Shown here one piece after another: positions 25,948 through 34,651 of a stretch of 51,300 nt of DNA. The translations under genes and the position numbers were made by a program. How positions within the stretch are numbered: the stretch's first letter is position 1; the number at the start of each line of letters is the position of its first letter. The DNA is from Acidobacteriota bacterium (GTDB lineage Bacteria > Acidobacteriota > Vicinamibacteria > Marinacidobacterales > Marinacidobacteraceae): the NCBI GenBank assembly GCA_022820545.1, contig JAJEFG010000104.1:1-51300 (forward strand), given 5' to 3'. The notes under the pieces are model-generated. The model saw only the letters and a list, made by a program, of their open reading frames with translations, did no database searches and was not told the origin of the DNA.

Positions 25948-26334
25948 TCACTGCAGGAAGGGCTGGTACAGCCGGAGTCCGGGGATATCGTTGAAGTCCT
26001 TCTCGTTCAGAGTCCACAGGTCCGCCTTCGCGATCAGCGCGCAAGCCGCGATGGCAATGTCCGTATCCCGGCCGCGAGCGCGACCGACCATCCGATAGAG
26101 GTCGGCCGCCATCCGCGCCTGCGTCGCACCGAAAGTCAGGAACTGAGCCGGAGGAAAGAGCCTTTGCTGGATGTCGAGTTCGTCATCTCGCCGTGGTCCA
26201 CGCCACCACTCGTACATCGCGAGCGCCGGAACGCGCACGGCCTCATCGGATTCCAGAAGCGCCAGCAGTGGTCCAGACGCACCCACCGAGGGCCTGACGT
26301 GCGCGACCAGGACGGAAGTGTCCAGGACGATCAC
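25948..26334 (-). CDS. vapC: VapC-type PIN-domain toxin
   Basis: 128 residues. The PIN-domain carboxylates are visible: Asp5 in MIVLDTSVLVAH, Glu in AMYEWWRG, then the DTDIAIAACAL block and the C-terminal NEKDF. VapC toxins are Mg2+-dependent RNases that typically cut tRNA or 23S rRNA; the target here is unknown. The ATG overlaps the antitoxin stop by four bases (ATGA), the standard coupling for vapBC. It converges with the acetamidase, 37 bp away. Confidence 0.9.
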   Translation of the reverse strand: MIVLDTSVLVAHVRPSVGASGPLLALLESDEAVRVPALAMYEWWRGPRRDDELDIQQRLFPPAQFLTFGATQARMAADLYRMVGRARGRDTDIAIAACALIAKADLWTLNEKDFNDIPGLRLYQPFLQ

Positions 26335-26621
26335 GACTCGATGGGAGTTTGACGGCCACCACTTCGTCGTGCGAGCCGCAGTTCCCGCAGTTCCGCTTCG
26401 ACTTCCTCAGCAGGCCGGGGAGGGACGCGGGCAAGGAACTCCCGGAACACCCGAACCCGCTCGACACGCTCGGCTTCCGTGACTTTGCCCGTCGTCTGTG
26501 CATAAACCGAGACCGCTTCCCGGACGATCGCGCTCTTGGGTTTCCCGAGCCGTTCTGACAGGGCCCCGATACGAGCGGCCGTCAGGGTATCCAGACTGAA
26601 CGTCATTTTCTGTATTGCCAT
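26331..26621 (-). CDS. vapB: VapB-type ribbon-helix-helix antitoxin
   Basis: 96 residues. An N-terminal ribbon-helix-helix (KMTFSLDTLTAARIGALSER then LGKPKSAIVREAVSVYA) is followed by an acidic/charged tail (PRPAEEVEAELRELRLARRS) that should wrap the PIN toxin. The start at 26621 is preceded on the minus strand by a TAGTAT box and by no Shine-Dalgarno, so a leaderless mRNA is likely. It is the first gene of the vapBC pair. Confidence 0.88.
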   Translation of the reverse strand: MAIQKMTFSLDTLTAARIGALSERLGKPKSAIVREAVSVYAQTTGKVTEAERVERVRVFREFLARVPPRPAEEVEAELRELRLARRSGGRQTPIES

Positions 26622-26627
26622 AACTAC

Positions 26628-26633
26628 ATACTA
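26628..26633 (-). promoter_or_regulatory. -10 box, probable leaderless vapB transcript
   Basis: On the minus strand TAGTAT ends 6 nt before the vapB ATG, with GTAGTT between. The same AT-rich stretch holds GTTAGT and GTAGTT as imperfect direct repeats, possible antitoxin sites. Confidence 0.5.
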
Positions 26634-27018
26634 ACAGAAGCCCGTATTGCCGTGATGAGCCTCGGCCCCCTCGAACGAGCCATCCGCAGGGCAAGCAAGC
26701 GGTTTGCCCATTGCGGACGTGACGCCCCGAACGGAGGGTGGCGCGATCAGCGGACTTCCCCATCCGGCGGATCAGCGCCGCGCTCTACGGGCCTGCGGCC
26801 CGCGTGCCGGCTGTTTCCGGAGCAGAGCGAGAGCTCTGCGGAGACCCCTTGAGCACGAGGGAGGGAAGTCGGCGCCAGCCGGCATCCATTCCTCGTAGCT
26901 CGGGAACCCGGCGTTCCAGGCCGGGGGCGCCTTCTCGGACTGGCGGCGGTCTGCGGTTTCGCGACCTGCGGTCGCGATGCCGGCTGGAAGCCGGCGCTCC
27001 GAGGTGCGCCGCTACGGC
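26634..27018. other. gene-free stretch with several repeat pieces
   Basis: No believable gene is present. It holds one complete dual-hairpin repeat (26953-27000, minus) and two fragments: 26788-26812 (hairpin CGGGCC-TGC-GGCCCG plus TGCCGGCTG) and 26907-26924 (CCCGGCGTTCCAGGCCGG). The rest looks like plain intergenic sequence. Confidence 0.6.
26953..27000 (-). repeat. dual-hairpin repeat, copy 6
   Basis: Hairpins CGCGACC-TGC-GGTCGCG (26960-26976) and GCCGGCT-GGA-AGCCGGC (26979-26995), flanked by GCGGTTT and GCTCC. Read on the minus strand it is the same element as copy 2, with both members of several base pairs changed. Confidence 0.85.
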
Positions 27019-28677
27019 CTAGCGCTTCGTGGGCTTGGGGTACTCGTGGTCGGGGTCGTCCTCGAGGAAGAGGGGGATCGGTGGGGGTGGGAGACCCTGC
27101 TCGGCGCGGGCGGCGCGGACCGTCTCGCGCACGTCGGAGAGGAGCTTGCGGGTGTCGTAGAGGATGCCGTCCTTCATCAGGTACTTGATGGAGCCGATGC
27201 GCTCGGTGCGGGCGGTGGCGTGGTTCAGGCGGACCGTGCCGGTGCCGTAGAGCACCTTCAGGTTGTGGAGCGGGTTCTCCTCGAGGATCACGAAGTCGGC
27301 GATCTTCTCCTCCTCGATGCTCCCGAGCTGCTCACCGAGCCCGAGGTACTCGGCTCCGTCGAGCGTCGCGGCCTTGATCACCTCGAGCGGGTGGAACCCG
27401 GCCTCCTGGAAGAGCTCCAGCTCCTGCACGAAGCCGAACCCGTAGAGGTTGAACGTGTAGCCGGAATCGCTCCCCACCACGACGCGGCCCCCCCGGTTCT
27501 TGAACTCGTTCACGAAGGCCATCCAGAGCCGGTAGTTCTCCTTCCAGTTCAGCTCCACCTGGGTGGTCCAGTCGAAGAAGTAGGAGGCGTGGTTGATGGC
27601 GCTCGGGCGGTAGAACTCCCAGAGGTTCGGGTGGGTGTACACGGAATGCCACTCGTTCCGCTGCTGGCGCATGAGGTCCCGGGTGGCGATGTAGGCCACC
27701 CAGGTCGGGTGGATGGTGAAATCGAGTTCCAGCAGCTCGTTCATGACCTCGTTCCACTTCTCGGAGAAGGGCGGCGCGGCCTGCGCCCACAGCCGGCCCG
27801 CCTGGGTGAACCGGTGGTACTCGTTGTTGTAGTTGTAGTCGAACGGGTAGTGCTGGATCGTCTTGTCCACGAACAGGGCCTCCGGCAGGCCGTACCAGTG
27901 GGTCATGGAGGTGAGCCCGGCGCGCGCGGTGTCGAGCGCGTTCATGCCCACGACGTCGAGCTGGGCGTGGTGCGTGGTGGAGAGGAGGCCCTGCTTCCCC
28001 GCCTCGTCGAGAGCGGCCCGGAAGATGCGCGGCGCGGCGCCGAAGAACTTGATCCCGTCGGCGCCCTGCTCCTTGACCCACTGGACCCAGCGGCGGGCCG
28101 CGTCCGGATTGGTCACCGGCTCCTCGCCGTCGCGTCCGAAGACCACGAAGGACTGGATCCGGGGCGAGGTGATCTCGTTGTTCCAGGAACGCTCCGCGTG
28201 GTGCAGGAGCCAGCGGGTGTTGAAGTTGCCGACGTCGGCGCCGGTGGCGATCCCGTGCGCCATCCACAGCTTGTGGACGTACTCGGTGGGGACGCGCTGC
28301 CCCGCTCCCTCGTAGTGCTGGTGGAGGTGCATGTCCAGGAACCCGGGCAGGATGTAGTGCCCGTGGAGGTCGATCTCCTCGTCGCCCGGCTGCGCCACCG
28401 GCCGGTCCTCCTCGTGGATCGGGGTCACCCCGGTGCCCACGTTGTGGATCGAGCGGATGATGTTCCCCTCGACAATGATGTCCACCGGGCCGTACGGGGG
28501 CGCCCCGGTGCCGTCGATCACGATGGGCCCGCGCAGGATCACCCGGTCCCAGGGACCCTCGCCGTCGGTGCGGTCGGGGACGGGATAGGGGATTTCGTCC
28601 TGGGCAGCCAGCGGCAAGGCGACGGCGCAGGCGGCGAGAAGCGCGAGCAACAGGATGGACAGACGGTTTCGAGACAT
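27019..28677 (-). CDS. exported amidohydrolase (imidazolonepropionase-like)
   Basis: 552 residues. A signal peptide (SILLLALLAACAVALPLAAQ) is followed by an amidohydrolase domain: VILRGPIVIDGTGAPPYGPV, HLH at 117-119 in PGFLDMHLHQH, THHAQLDVVG and MTHWYG histidines, and the SDSG aspartate (VVVGSDSGYTF), then a closing AATLDGAEYLGLGEQLGSIE and IADFVIL. The metal ligands fit a binuclear zinc amidohydrolase acting in the periplasm. The large middle segment (about 270-400), rich in Trp and Tyr, is longer than in imidazolonepropionase. The substrate is unknown; dipeptides are one option in this group. The ATG at 28677 has GGAGGAG just upstream and replaces an earlier in-frame start at 28713. Confidence 0.88.
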   Translation of the reverse strand: MSRNRLSILLLALLAACAVALPLAAQDEIPYPVPDRTDGEGPWDRVILRGPIVIDGTGAPPYGPVDIIVEGNIIRSIHNVGTGVTPIHEEDRPVAQPGDEEIDLHGHYILPGFLDMHLHQHYEGAGQRVPTEYVHKLWMAHGIATGADVGNFNTRWLLHHAERSWNNEITSPRIQSFVVFGRDGEEPVTNPDAARRWVQWVKEQGADGIKFFGAAPRIFRAALDEAGKQGLLSTTHHAQLDVVGMNALDTARAGLTSMTHWYGLPEALFVDKTIQHYPFDYNYNNEYHRFTQAGRLWAQAAPPFSEKWNEVMNELLELDFTIHPTWVAYIATRDLMRQQRNEWHSVYTHPNLWEFYRPSAINHASYFFDWTTQVELNWKENYRLWMAFVNEFKNRGGRVVVGSDSGYTFNLYGFGFVQELELFQEAGFHPLEVIKAATLDGAEYLGLGEQLGSIEEEKIADFVILEENPLHNLKVLYGTGTVRLNHATARTERIGSIKYLMKDGILYDTRKLLSDVRETVRAARAEQGLPPPPIPLFLEDDPDHEYPKPTKR

Positions 28678-28740
28678 GCGGAAGACTCCTCCGGAAGCCG
28701 GGCAGTATCCCATAGGAGGCGCGTCCCGCCGCCGTTGATT

Positions 28741-29529
28741 TCAGGCGGCCAGACGGTCGAGACGCAGCCGGTGCCGGTCGTCGAAGAGCCGCCGGGACAC
28801 CACCCGCACGACGGCCAGCACTCCGAAACCGGTGCCCGCCGCGATCAGCAGCAGGATCAGGATCTGGTAGCGGACGGCCTGGTCCACCGAGGCGCCGGCG
28901 AGGATCTGCCCGGTCATCATTCCGGGCAGGCTCACCACCCCGGCGGCCGCCATCGCGTTGAAGATCGGGATCAGCCCGGCGCGCACGCTCTCCCGGGCGA
29001 TGTCGGACACCGCCGCTTCCCGCGTTTGCCCGAGAGCCAGCCGCTGCTCGATCACCTCGCGGCTGCGGACCACCGCTTCCGTGAGCCGTTCGGTGGAGAG
29101 CGACACCCCGTTCATCGTGTTCCCGAGCAGCATGCCGAGCAGCGGGATGGAGAACCGGGGCGCCCACCAGGGATCGGGGCCGAGCACCGCCGCGAGCGCG
29201 AAGACGGTGAACAGGAAGGAAGAGAGGAACATCGCCAGGGCCCCGGCGAGGTACCCCCAGCGTCCGGCCAGCGGCCGCGCCTGGCGGATCCTCACCTCCC
29301 GCGCCGCGACCCCGAGCATGAAGAGCGCCATCAGCCCGACGATCACCGGGTGGCTCGTCCCGAGCACGAAGCGCAGCACGAGCCCGAGCAGCAGGAGTTG
29401 CGCCGATCCCCGCGCGGCCAGCCAGAGGAGCTGGCGGGAGACGCCGAGTCCCGCCATCCGGTTCGCCAGAGCGAGCAGCACCACCGCCGCCGCGGCGGCG
29501 ACGAGATCCCAGTAGCTGAGGGGGATCAC
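28741..29529 (-). CDS. fetB: FetB/YbbM-type ABC permease
   Basis: 262 residues with about 7 membrane helices. LGMLLGNTMNGVSLSTERLT followed by RSREVIEQRLALGQTREAAV is the signature of the YbbM/FetB family (UPF0014), and the loop SLPGMMTGQILAGASVDQAV is highly conserved. E. coli FetAB exports iron and helps against oxidative stress; the plant relative STAR2/ALS3 handles UDP-glucose or aluminium tolerance. The GTG start overlaps the stop of fetA (GTGA). Confidence 0.9.
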   Translation of the reverse strand: MIPLSYWDLVAAAAAVVLLALANRMAGLGVSRQLLWLAARGSAQLLLLGLVLRFVLGTSHPVIVGLMALFMLGVAAREVRIRQARPLAGRWGYLAGALAMFLSSFLFTVFALAAVLGPDPWWAPRFSIPLLGMLLGNTMNGVSLSTERLTEAVVRSREVIEQRLALGQTREAAVSDIARESVRAGLIPIFNAMAAAGVVSLPGMMTGQILAGASVDQAVRYQILILLLIAAGTGFGVLAVVRVVSRRLFDDRHRLRLDRLAA

Positions 29530-30155
29530 GCCGGGGTCTCCACCGAGGCCCGATCCGGATCGGGAAGGCTCGAGACCTCGCCTTCCGGAAGGAGCAGCAC
29601 CCGGTCCGCCGCCGCCACGACCTCGGGAAGGTGGGAAACCCACACCACCGGAGCGTCCCGCTCCTTCCGGTACCGGTCGATCCTGTCGATGACGAGCGCC
29701 CGGTTGCTCTGGTCGAGGTTGGCGGTGGGTTCGTCGAGGAGAAGGACCTCGGGGGCGTTCAGGAGCAGCCGCAGGAGCGCCAGCCGGGACCGCTCCCCGG
29801 TGGAGAGCAGCGCGGGGTCGGCATTTCGGACCTCCGGGTCGAGCCGGAGCCCGGCGAGCTCCCCGGCGAGGGAGTCCCCGTCCTCCGGAAAGTGCTGGCC
29901 GACGGAGGGGCGCCAGAAGCGTGGCTCCGCGGGGAGCAGTCCGACCCGCCGGCGCCACTCGGGCGCCGGGACCGCGGCGCACGACCGCTCGCGCCACCGG
30001 ACGCTCCCCCGGTGGGGATCGAGGTCCGCGAGCACCCGGAGCAGCCGGGTCTTGCCCGATCCGGACGGACCCGAGACCGCCAGCACGCCTCCCGGCGGCA
30101 CCTCGAAGGAAAGCGGCGGGAGGCCCGGAATCTCCAGATCGCGAACTGCGAACAC
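29526..30155 (-). CDS. fetA: FetA/YbbL-type ABC ATP-binding protein
   Basis: 209 residues, slightly short for the family. Walker A GPSGSGKT, Q-loop region GLLPAEPRFW (without the usual glutamine), signature LSTGERSR, Walker B VLLLDEPTANLD and the H-loop VSHLP are visible. The altered signature and Q-loop are common in FetA/YbbL relatives. It pairs with the FetB permease encoded downstream with a 4-base overlap. The GTG at 30155 starts the domain exactly (VFAVRDLEIPGL); the frame is open far upstream but only over other genes in antisense. It is divergent from the DUF368 gene. Confidence 0.88.
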   Translation of the reverse strand: MFAVRDLEIPGLPPLSFEVPPGGVLAVSGPSGSGKTRLLRVLADLDPHRGSVRWRERSCAAVPAPEWRRRVGLLPAEPRFWRPSVGQHFPEDGDSLAGELAGLRLDPEVRNADPALLSTGERSRLALLRLLLNAPEVLLLDEPTANLDQSNRALVIDRIDRYRKERDAPVVWVSHLPEVVAAADRVLLLPEGEVSSLPDPDRASVETPA

Positions 30156-30212
30156 GCTCCAATTGTGGCTTGACCACCGGCCGGAGCGCACCGGAGAGGC
30201 TGCCGGCCTCCG

Positions 30213-30218
30213 TACACT
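30213..30218 (+). promoter_or_regulatory. -10 box, probable leaderless transcript
   Basis: TACACT ends 6 nt before the GTG at 30225. The bases in between (GACGGA) give only a weak Shine-Dalgarno. Confidence 0.45.
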
Positions 30219-30224
30219 GACGGA

Positions 30225-31139
30225 GTGAGCGAGCAAGGCGGCCTGCCCCCGCGCCGGACGGCTTCCCTCGCGCGCTGCGCCGTCGCCGGAGTCCTCGCGG
30301 GGCTCGCCAGCCTCGTCCCGGGGGTGAGCGCCGGCACCATGATCCTGGCGGCCGGGGTCTACCCCGAGCTCGTGGGCGCGGTTGCGGAGATCACCTCGGG
30401 ACGCCTCCGCCGCGCCTCGGTGACCCGCCTCGCGGTCACCGTCGGAGCGGCGCTCGTCGCGGTCTTCGGCGTCGCCGGCGCCGCCCGCGACGCCTTCATC
30501 GCCTGGCCGGTCCTGTTCTTCGCGCTCTTCCTCGGGCTCACGCTCGGCGGCGCTCCCCTCCTCTGGCGGATGGCGTCGCGCCCCGGCCCGGCCTTTTTGG
30601 CGGGAGCGGTGGCGGGGGCGGCCGCCGTCGTGCTCCCGATCCTGCTGGCGGGCCGGGGGGCGCCGGCCGACGCCGGACTCGCGGCATCGGCGCCGGCGTT
30701 CTTCGGGGCCGGAGCGGTCGCCGCGTTCGCCATGGTGCTGCCCGGAATCAGCGGCAGCACCCTGCTGCTCCTGATGGGGATGTACCTGCCGTTCCTGAAC
30801 GCCGCGGACCGGCTGGCGGACACCCTCGGCCCGAATCCGTGGGATCCGTCCGCCATTCTCGCGGCCGTCTGGGGCGTCCTGCCGTTCTTCTTCGGCATTG
30901 CGCTCGGCATCGCCGCTGCCGCCCGGCTCGTGCGATACTTCCTCGGCGCCCATCCGCAGGCAACCCTCGGCGCGCTCTTCGGTCTGCTGCTGGGAGCGAC
31001 GGCGGGGCTCTGGCCCTTCCAGACCATGAACGGCGTCTACTTCGCACCGACCGGCGCCCAGATCGTCACCGCCGGTCTGGCCCTCGCCGGAGGGTTCGGG
31101 TTCACGTCCTTCCTCGGCAGCGGCCGGCGGCGCGCCTAG
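30225..31139 (+). CDS. DUF368 (PopT-type) polyprenyl-phosphate transporter
   Basis: 304 residues with about 8 helices. The two conserved DUF368 motifs are present: GLASLVPGVSAGTMILAAGV and the second-half MVLPGISGSTLLLLMGMYLP, an inverted-repeat pair with PGxS/GxT. DUF368 proteins have been identified as undecaprenyl-phosphate (C55-P) translocases (PopT) that recycle the lipid carrier for cell-wall synthesis, often alongside DedA proteins. The GTG at 30225 fits the -10 box 6 nt upstream. ahcY follows 30 bp later on the same strand. Confidence 0.92.
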   Translation: MSEQGGLPPRRTASLARCAVAGVLAGLASLVPGVSAGTMILAAGVYPELVGAVAEITSGRLRRASVTRLAVTVGAALVAVFGVAGAARDAFIAWPVLFFALFLGLTLGGAPLLWRMASRPGPAFLAGAVAGAAAVVLPILLAGRGAPADAGLAASAPAFFGAGAVAAFAMVLPGISGSTLLLLMGMYLPFLNAADRLADTLGPNPWDPSAILAAVWGVLPFFFGIALGIAAAARLVRYFLGAHPQATLGALFGLLLGATAGLWPFQTMNGVYFAPTGAQIVTAGLALAGGFGFTSFLGSGRRRA

Positions 31140-31169
31140 CAGCCACTCTCCCCAAAGGACCCGCACTCC

Positions 31170-32669
31170 GTGCCCCAGACTGCCGCTCCGACCCGAAACT
31201 TCCTGAACACCGGCCTTCCGCTCTTCGGGGGGGTGTCCCACCGGGTGGCCGACCTCTCGCCGGAGACGATCGCCTTCGGACGGCGCGAGATCGAACTCGC
31301 GGAGCACGAGATGCCGGGCCTGATGGCGATTCGGGAGCGCTTTGCCGCGTCCCGGCCGCTCGCCGGCGCCCGGATCACCGGATCGCTTCACATGACGATC
31401 CAGACCGCCGTCCTCATCGAGACCCTGCTCGATCTCGGCGCCGAGGTGCGCTGGGCGAGCTGCAACATCTACTCGACCCAGGACCACGCCGCCGCCGCGG
31501 TGGTGGCCGGACGCGGCGGGAGCGCCGACGACCTGCGGGGGCCGGCGGTATTCGCCTGGAAGGGCGAGACGCTCGCCGAGTACTGGTGGTGCACGGCGCA
31601 GGCGTTCGACTGGCCGGACGGGCGCGGGCCGAACCTCATCCTCGACGACGGCGGGGACGCCACCCTGCTGGTGCACAAGGGCGTCGAGTGCGAGCGCGCC
31701 GGGTCGGTTCCGGCGCCCGAGTCCGCGGAGAACGAGGAACTCGGGGTCATCTACGCGCTGCTGGCGGCCGCCGCCGAGGAACGGCCCGGCTGGTTCGGCG
31801 AGCTCGCCGCCGGCATCGCGGGCGTCACCGAGGAGACCACCACCGGCGTCCACCGGCTGGCGCGCATGCACCGCGAAGGGTCGCTGCTGTTCCCGGCCAT
31901 CAACGTGAACGACTCCGTCACCAAGAGCAAGTTCGACAACGTCTACGGGATCCGCCACTCGCTGGTGGACGGCCTGATGCGGGCCACCGACGTGATGCTC
32001 AGCGGCAAGCAGGCCGTGGTACTCGGTTACGGGGAGGTCGGCAAGGGCGCCGCGCAGTCCCTCGCCGGCCAGAAATGCCGGGTGGTAGTGACCGAGGTGG
32101 ACCCGATCTGCGCGCTCCAGGCGCTCATGGACGGGTACCAGGTCGTCCGGCTGGAAGACGTCGTCGAGGAGGCGGACGTCTTCATCACCGCGACCGGGAA
32201 CGTCCGGGTGATCGGCGTGGAACACCTGCGGCGGATGAAGCGGAACGCCATCGTCGGGAACGTCGGCCACTTCGACAACGAGATCGACATGGCCGGGCTC
32301 GCGGCGGAGCCGGGGATCCGGCAGCAGAACATCAAGCCCCAGGTGGACGCCTGGGTCTTCCCGGACGGCCGGCAGATCCTCGTGCTCTCGGAGGGCCGGC
32401 TGCTGAACCTCGGGAACGCGACGGGCCATCCCAGTTTCGTGATGAGTTCGAGCTTCGCGAACCAGGTGCTCGCGCAACTGGAGCTCCACCAGCGGCCGGA
32501 GCGCTATGCGCTCGGCGTCCACGTGCTGCCGAAACACCTCGACGAGGAGGTCGCGCGGCTCCATCTGGACAAGCTGGGAGCGCGGCTGACGCGGCTGACC
32601 CCGCAGCAGGCCGAGTACATCGACGTTCCGGTGGACGGGCCGTTCAAACCGGAGACGTACCGTTACTAG
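31170..32669 (+). CDS. ahcY: S-adenosylhomocysteine hydrolase
   Basis: 499 residues. The substrate-binding [20 protein letters not shown] followed by [16 protein letters not shown], the catalytic [15 protein letters not shown], the NAD site [14 protein letters not shown] and the C-terminal [19 protein letters not shown] tail ending KPETYRY are all canonical. It has the long insertion seen in many bacterial AhcY enzymes. It converts SAH to adenosine and homocysteine with bound NAD+, ending the methylation cycle. The start is GTG at 31170. I see no SAH riboswitch in the 30-bp leader. The next gene begins 7 bp after the stop. Confidence 0.97.
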   Translation: MPQTAAPTRNFLNTGLPLFGGVSHRVADLSPETIAFGRREIELAEHEMPGLMAIRERFAASRPLAGARITGSLHMTIQTAVLIETLLDLGAEVRWASCNIYSTQDHAAAAVVAGRGGSADDLRGPAVFAWKGETLAEYWWCTAQAFDWPDGRGPNLILDDGGDATLLVHKGVECERAGSVPAPESAENEELGVIYALLAAAAEERPGWFGELAAGIAGVTEETTTGVHRLARMHREGSLLFPAINVNDSVTKSKFDNVYGIRHSLVDGLMRATDVMLSGKQAVVLGYGEVGKGAAQSLAGQKCRVVVTEVDPICALQALMDGYQVVRLEDVVEEADVFITATGNVRVIGVEHLRRMKRNAIVGNVGHFDNEIDMAGLAAEPGIRQQNIKPQVDAWVFPDGRQILVLSEGRLLNLGNATGHPSFVMSSSFANQVLAQLELHQRPERYALGVHVLPKHLDEEVARLHLDKLGARLTRLTPQQAEYIDVPVDGPFKPETYRY

Positions 32670-32676
32670 CGAGCCG

Positions 32677-33810
32677 GTGACGAACGAACCGCCGGAGCGG
32701 TCCGGTTCGGGCGACCCACGGGCCGCGGCCCTCGTCGTCCTCTCCTCGGCGGTCCTCCTCGGCGCCGTCTGCGGCGTCGTCTGGCTCCTCTACCGGTTCG
32801 TCTCCGCGTTCTCCCACGTGCTGCTTCCCCTTGCGGTGGGGGGACTCGCGGCGCTCGTCTTCAAGCCCTGGTTCCACGCGTTCCGGAAGCGCTGCCGCCT
32901 GCCCGCCTGGGCGGCGCTCATCGCCGTCTATCTGTCGGTGACCGTGGCGCTCGCCGCGTTCGCCGTGGTGTTCGGCGGCCTGCTGGTGACCCAGCTCGGG
33001 GACCTGGCCCAGCGGGCGCCGACCTACCTCGAAAACGCCTACGCCTGGATCGTGGCCGGGATCCCCGGCTTCGTGGACTTCTTCGAGAACCACCCGATGG
33101 GACAGCAGATCCGGGACTTCGTGCTGAGCCAGCAGGCCGCCCTCCTCCAGGGGCTCGCCCGGGTCGGGGAACAGGCGGTGGCGGCGAGCGCGGGGATCCT
33201 GCGCGGCGTCGGGACGCTGCTTTCGTGGGCGGTCCTCCCCCTCTACTTCGGGTTCTTCCTGCTGTGGGAGCCGCCGCCCACGGACACCGCCCGGATGCTG
33301 CCCTTCCTGAAGCCGCGGACCCGCGACACGGTGGTCCGGCTCACCCGCGACTTCGTGCAGATCCTGATCGTGTTCTTCCGGGCCCAGCTCGTGGTGGCGT
33401 TCCTCCAGGGCCTGCTCGTCGCGATCGGATTCACGGCGATCGGGCTCGACTACGGCTTCGTGATCGGACTGGGACTGGGGGTCCTGACCATCATTCCCTA
33501 CCTGGGGACCGCCGTCGGGTTCGCCGTCGCGGTGCCGCTCGCCTGGATCCAGCCGGACGGGGGGCTCCTGCTCGCCGCGCTCGTCGCCGGGGTGCTGGTC
33601 GCGGTGCAGTTGATCGAGGGCTGGATCCTCACGCCCAGGATCATGGGCGACCAGACGGGGCTCCACTGGATGGCGATCATCGTCGCGGTGCTGTTCTGGG
33701 GCAGCGCGCTCGGCGGGTTCACCGGGACCCTGCTGGCGATCCCCCTGACCGCGTTCGCGGCGTCGGCCTGGCGGCTGCTGCGGGAGCGCTACGTGGTGGA
33801 GGTCGTCTGA
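32677..33810 (+). CDS. AI-2E-family transporter (PerM/YdiK-like)
   Basis: 377 residues and about 8 helices. VLLPLAVGGLAALVFKPWFH near the N-terminus, a periplasmic helical stretch (residues about 105-165) and then LGVLTIIPYLGTAVGFAVAV and EGWILTPRIMGDQTGLHWMA are the hallmarks of the family, which includes the TqsA exporter and Na+/H+ antiporter relatives. The substrate is unknown, and the 'AI-2 exporter' label should not be taken literally. The GTG start is 7 bp after ahcY, so probably the same transcript. Confidence 0.88.
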   Translation: MTNEPPERSGSGDPRAAALVVLSSAVLLGAVCGVVWLLYRFVSAFSHVLLPLAVGGLAALVFKPWFHAFRKRCRLPAWAALIAVYLSVTVALAAFAVVFGGLLVTQLGDLAQRAPTYLENAYAWIVAGIPGFVDFFENHPMGQQIRDFVLSQQAALLQGLARVGEQAVAASAGILRGVGTLLSWAVLPLYFGFFLLWEPPPTDTARMLPFLKPRTRDTVVRLTRDFVQILIVFFRAQLVVAFLQGLLVAIGFTAIGLDYGFVIGLGLGVLTIIPYLGTAVGFAVAVPLAWIQPDGGLLLAALVAGVLVAVQLIEGWILTPRIMGDQTGLHWMAIIVAVLFWGSALGGFTGTLLAIPLTAFAASAWRLLRERYVVEVV

Positions 33811-33856
33811 CGCCGACGACGCTGAAGGTGCGTCCTGGAGGGAGCATCTGGGGGTG

Positions 33857-33890
33857 TCATGCCATCAGATTCAGTATCATGATGGCATGA
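33857..33890. promoter_or_regulatory. vapBC operator: 11-bp inverted repeat over promoter and start
   Basis: TCATGCCATCA (33857-33867) and TGATGGCATGA (33880-33890) are perfect inverted repeats, 12 bp apart. The -10 box TATCAT (33875-33880) runs to the edge of the right arm, and that arm covers the antitoxin ATG (33887), 6 nt after the -10. A ribbon-helix-helix protein bound here would block both the promoter and the start of a leaderless mRNA. Confidence 0.7.
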
Positions 33891-34135
33891 TTCGAATGCA
33901 GGTTCAGTTCACGGGCGAACAGGCGGCCGCACTCAAGGAGGCATCCCGGGCGCGGGGGAGATCCATATCCGATCTGGTTCGCGAATCGGTTACCCGCTTT
34001 CTCGCGCGGGATGCCGCGCCGGCCCGGGAAGAGCGGGTGCGGCTCGCCGAGGAGATGCTGGGGGCCTTCGATTCCGGGATTCCCGACCTCGCGGAAGACC
34101 ACGATCGCTACCTGGCGGAGGACTTCGACGATTGA
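33887..34135 (+). CDS. vapB: ribbon-helix-helix antitoxin (VapB/CopG-like)
   Basis: 82 residues. MIRMQVQFTGEQAAALKEAS then RGRSISDLVRESVTRFLAR is a standard ribbon-helix-helix, followed by a charged tail rich in acid residues (SGIPDLAEDHDRYLAEDFDD) suited to bind the PIN toxin. The ATG at 33887 is chosen because it starts the fold and follows the -10 box; an in-frame start at 33854 would lie within the operator. Its stop overlaps the toxin start. Confidence 0.9.
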   Translation: MIRMQVQFTGEQAAALKEASRARGRSISDLVRESVTRFLARDAAPAREERVRLAEEMLGAFDSGIPDLAEDHDRYLAEDFDD

Positions 34136-34542
34136 GCGTGTTCGTGGACACCTCGGCGTTCCTGGCGATGCTGGATCGGGCGCAGCGCCGACACGACGAC
34201 GTGGCGAACGCGTGGAGGGGAGTCGTTGCGGCAGACCGCCCGCTGGTCACTTCCAACTACGTCTTGGTCGAGTCGTTCGCACTGCTGCAGCGCCGCGTCG
34301 GCATGCAAGCGGTACGCGTGCTGGTCGCGCGCTTCCTCCCGCTGGTGGAAACCGTGTTCACGACCGACCAGGTCCACGCGGCGGCAACCTCCGCGTTCCT
34401 GACGGCCGACCGCCGGCGCCTGTCCTTCGTGGACTGTGTCAGCTTCGAACTGATGCGGCAGCGCGGGATCAGTGAAGTCCTGTCGCTGGACGCCGATTTC
34501 CAGCGTGAAGGCTTCCGTCTGCTGCCGGGTTCCGCGGACTGA
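34132..34542 (+). CDS. vapC: PIN-domain toxin (VapC)
   Basis: 136 residues. The PIN carboxylates are visible: Asp6 in SVFVDTSAFLAMLD, Glu in NYVLVESFALL, Asp in RRLSFVDCVSFELM and Asp in LSLDADFQREGF. It resembles the PIN toxins that cut tRNA or rRNA, though the target is unknown. It starts with TTG at 34132, overlapping the antitoxin stop by four bases (TTGA), as in the first vapBC pair. The two VapC proteins in this window are clearly different in sequence. Confidence 0.9.
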   Translation: MSVFVDTSAFLAMLDRAQRRHDDVANAWRGVVAADRPLVTSNYVLVESFALLQRRVGMQAVRVLVARFLPLVETVFTTDQVHAAATSAFLTADRRRLSFVDCVSFELMRQRGISEVLSLDADFQREGFRLLPGSAD

Positions 34543-34614
34543 GCACACCCCGAGTGGCGGTGGGGTCCCGGACGCAGGGGTTCCTCCCGTCGTCCGCGGA
34601 CGCGTGTGATGGCG

Positions 34615-34640
34615 CCGCCGGCTGGGAACGCCGGCGCTGC
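34615..34640 (+). repeat. dual-hairpin repeat, fragment
   Basis: GCCGGCTGGGAACGCCGGC forms a short hairpin and carries the GGAACGCCGGC head of the family. The second hairpin is missing. It lies between the vapC and aminotransferase stops. Confidence 0.5.
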
Positions 34641-34651
34641 CACCCCGTCCG

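Noticed and set aside
26977..30228. A very long open frame on the plus strand across the exported amidohydrolase and fetAB
   Set aside because: It is the mirror frame of three well-supported minus-strand genes in GC-rich DNA; its translation is low-complexity His/Arg/Glu/Gly with no domain.
31140..31169. SAH riboswitch before ahcY
   Set aside because: Only 30 bp lie between the previous stop and the GTG, too short for the known SAH aptamer, and no matching motif is seen.
29526..32564. A long minus-strand open frame extending fetA to about 1012 codons over DUF368 and ahcY
   Set aside because: The extension is antisense to two clear genes and has no sensible composition. The ABC domain starts exactly at the GTG at 30155.
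32677..33810. Quorum-sensing exporter on the basis of the family name
   Set aside because: The AI-2E label covers transporters with many substrates; nothing here (no luxS nearby) supports autoinducer export.
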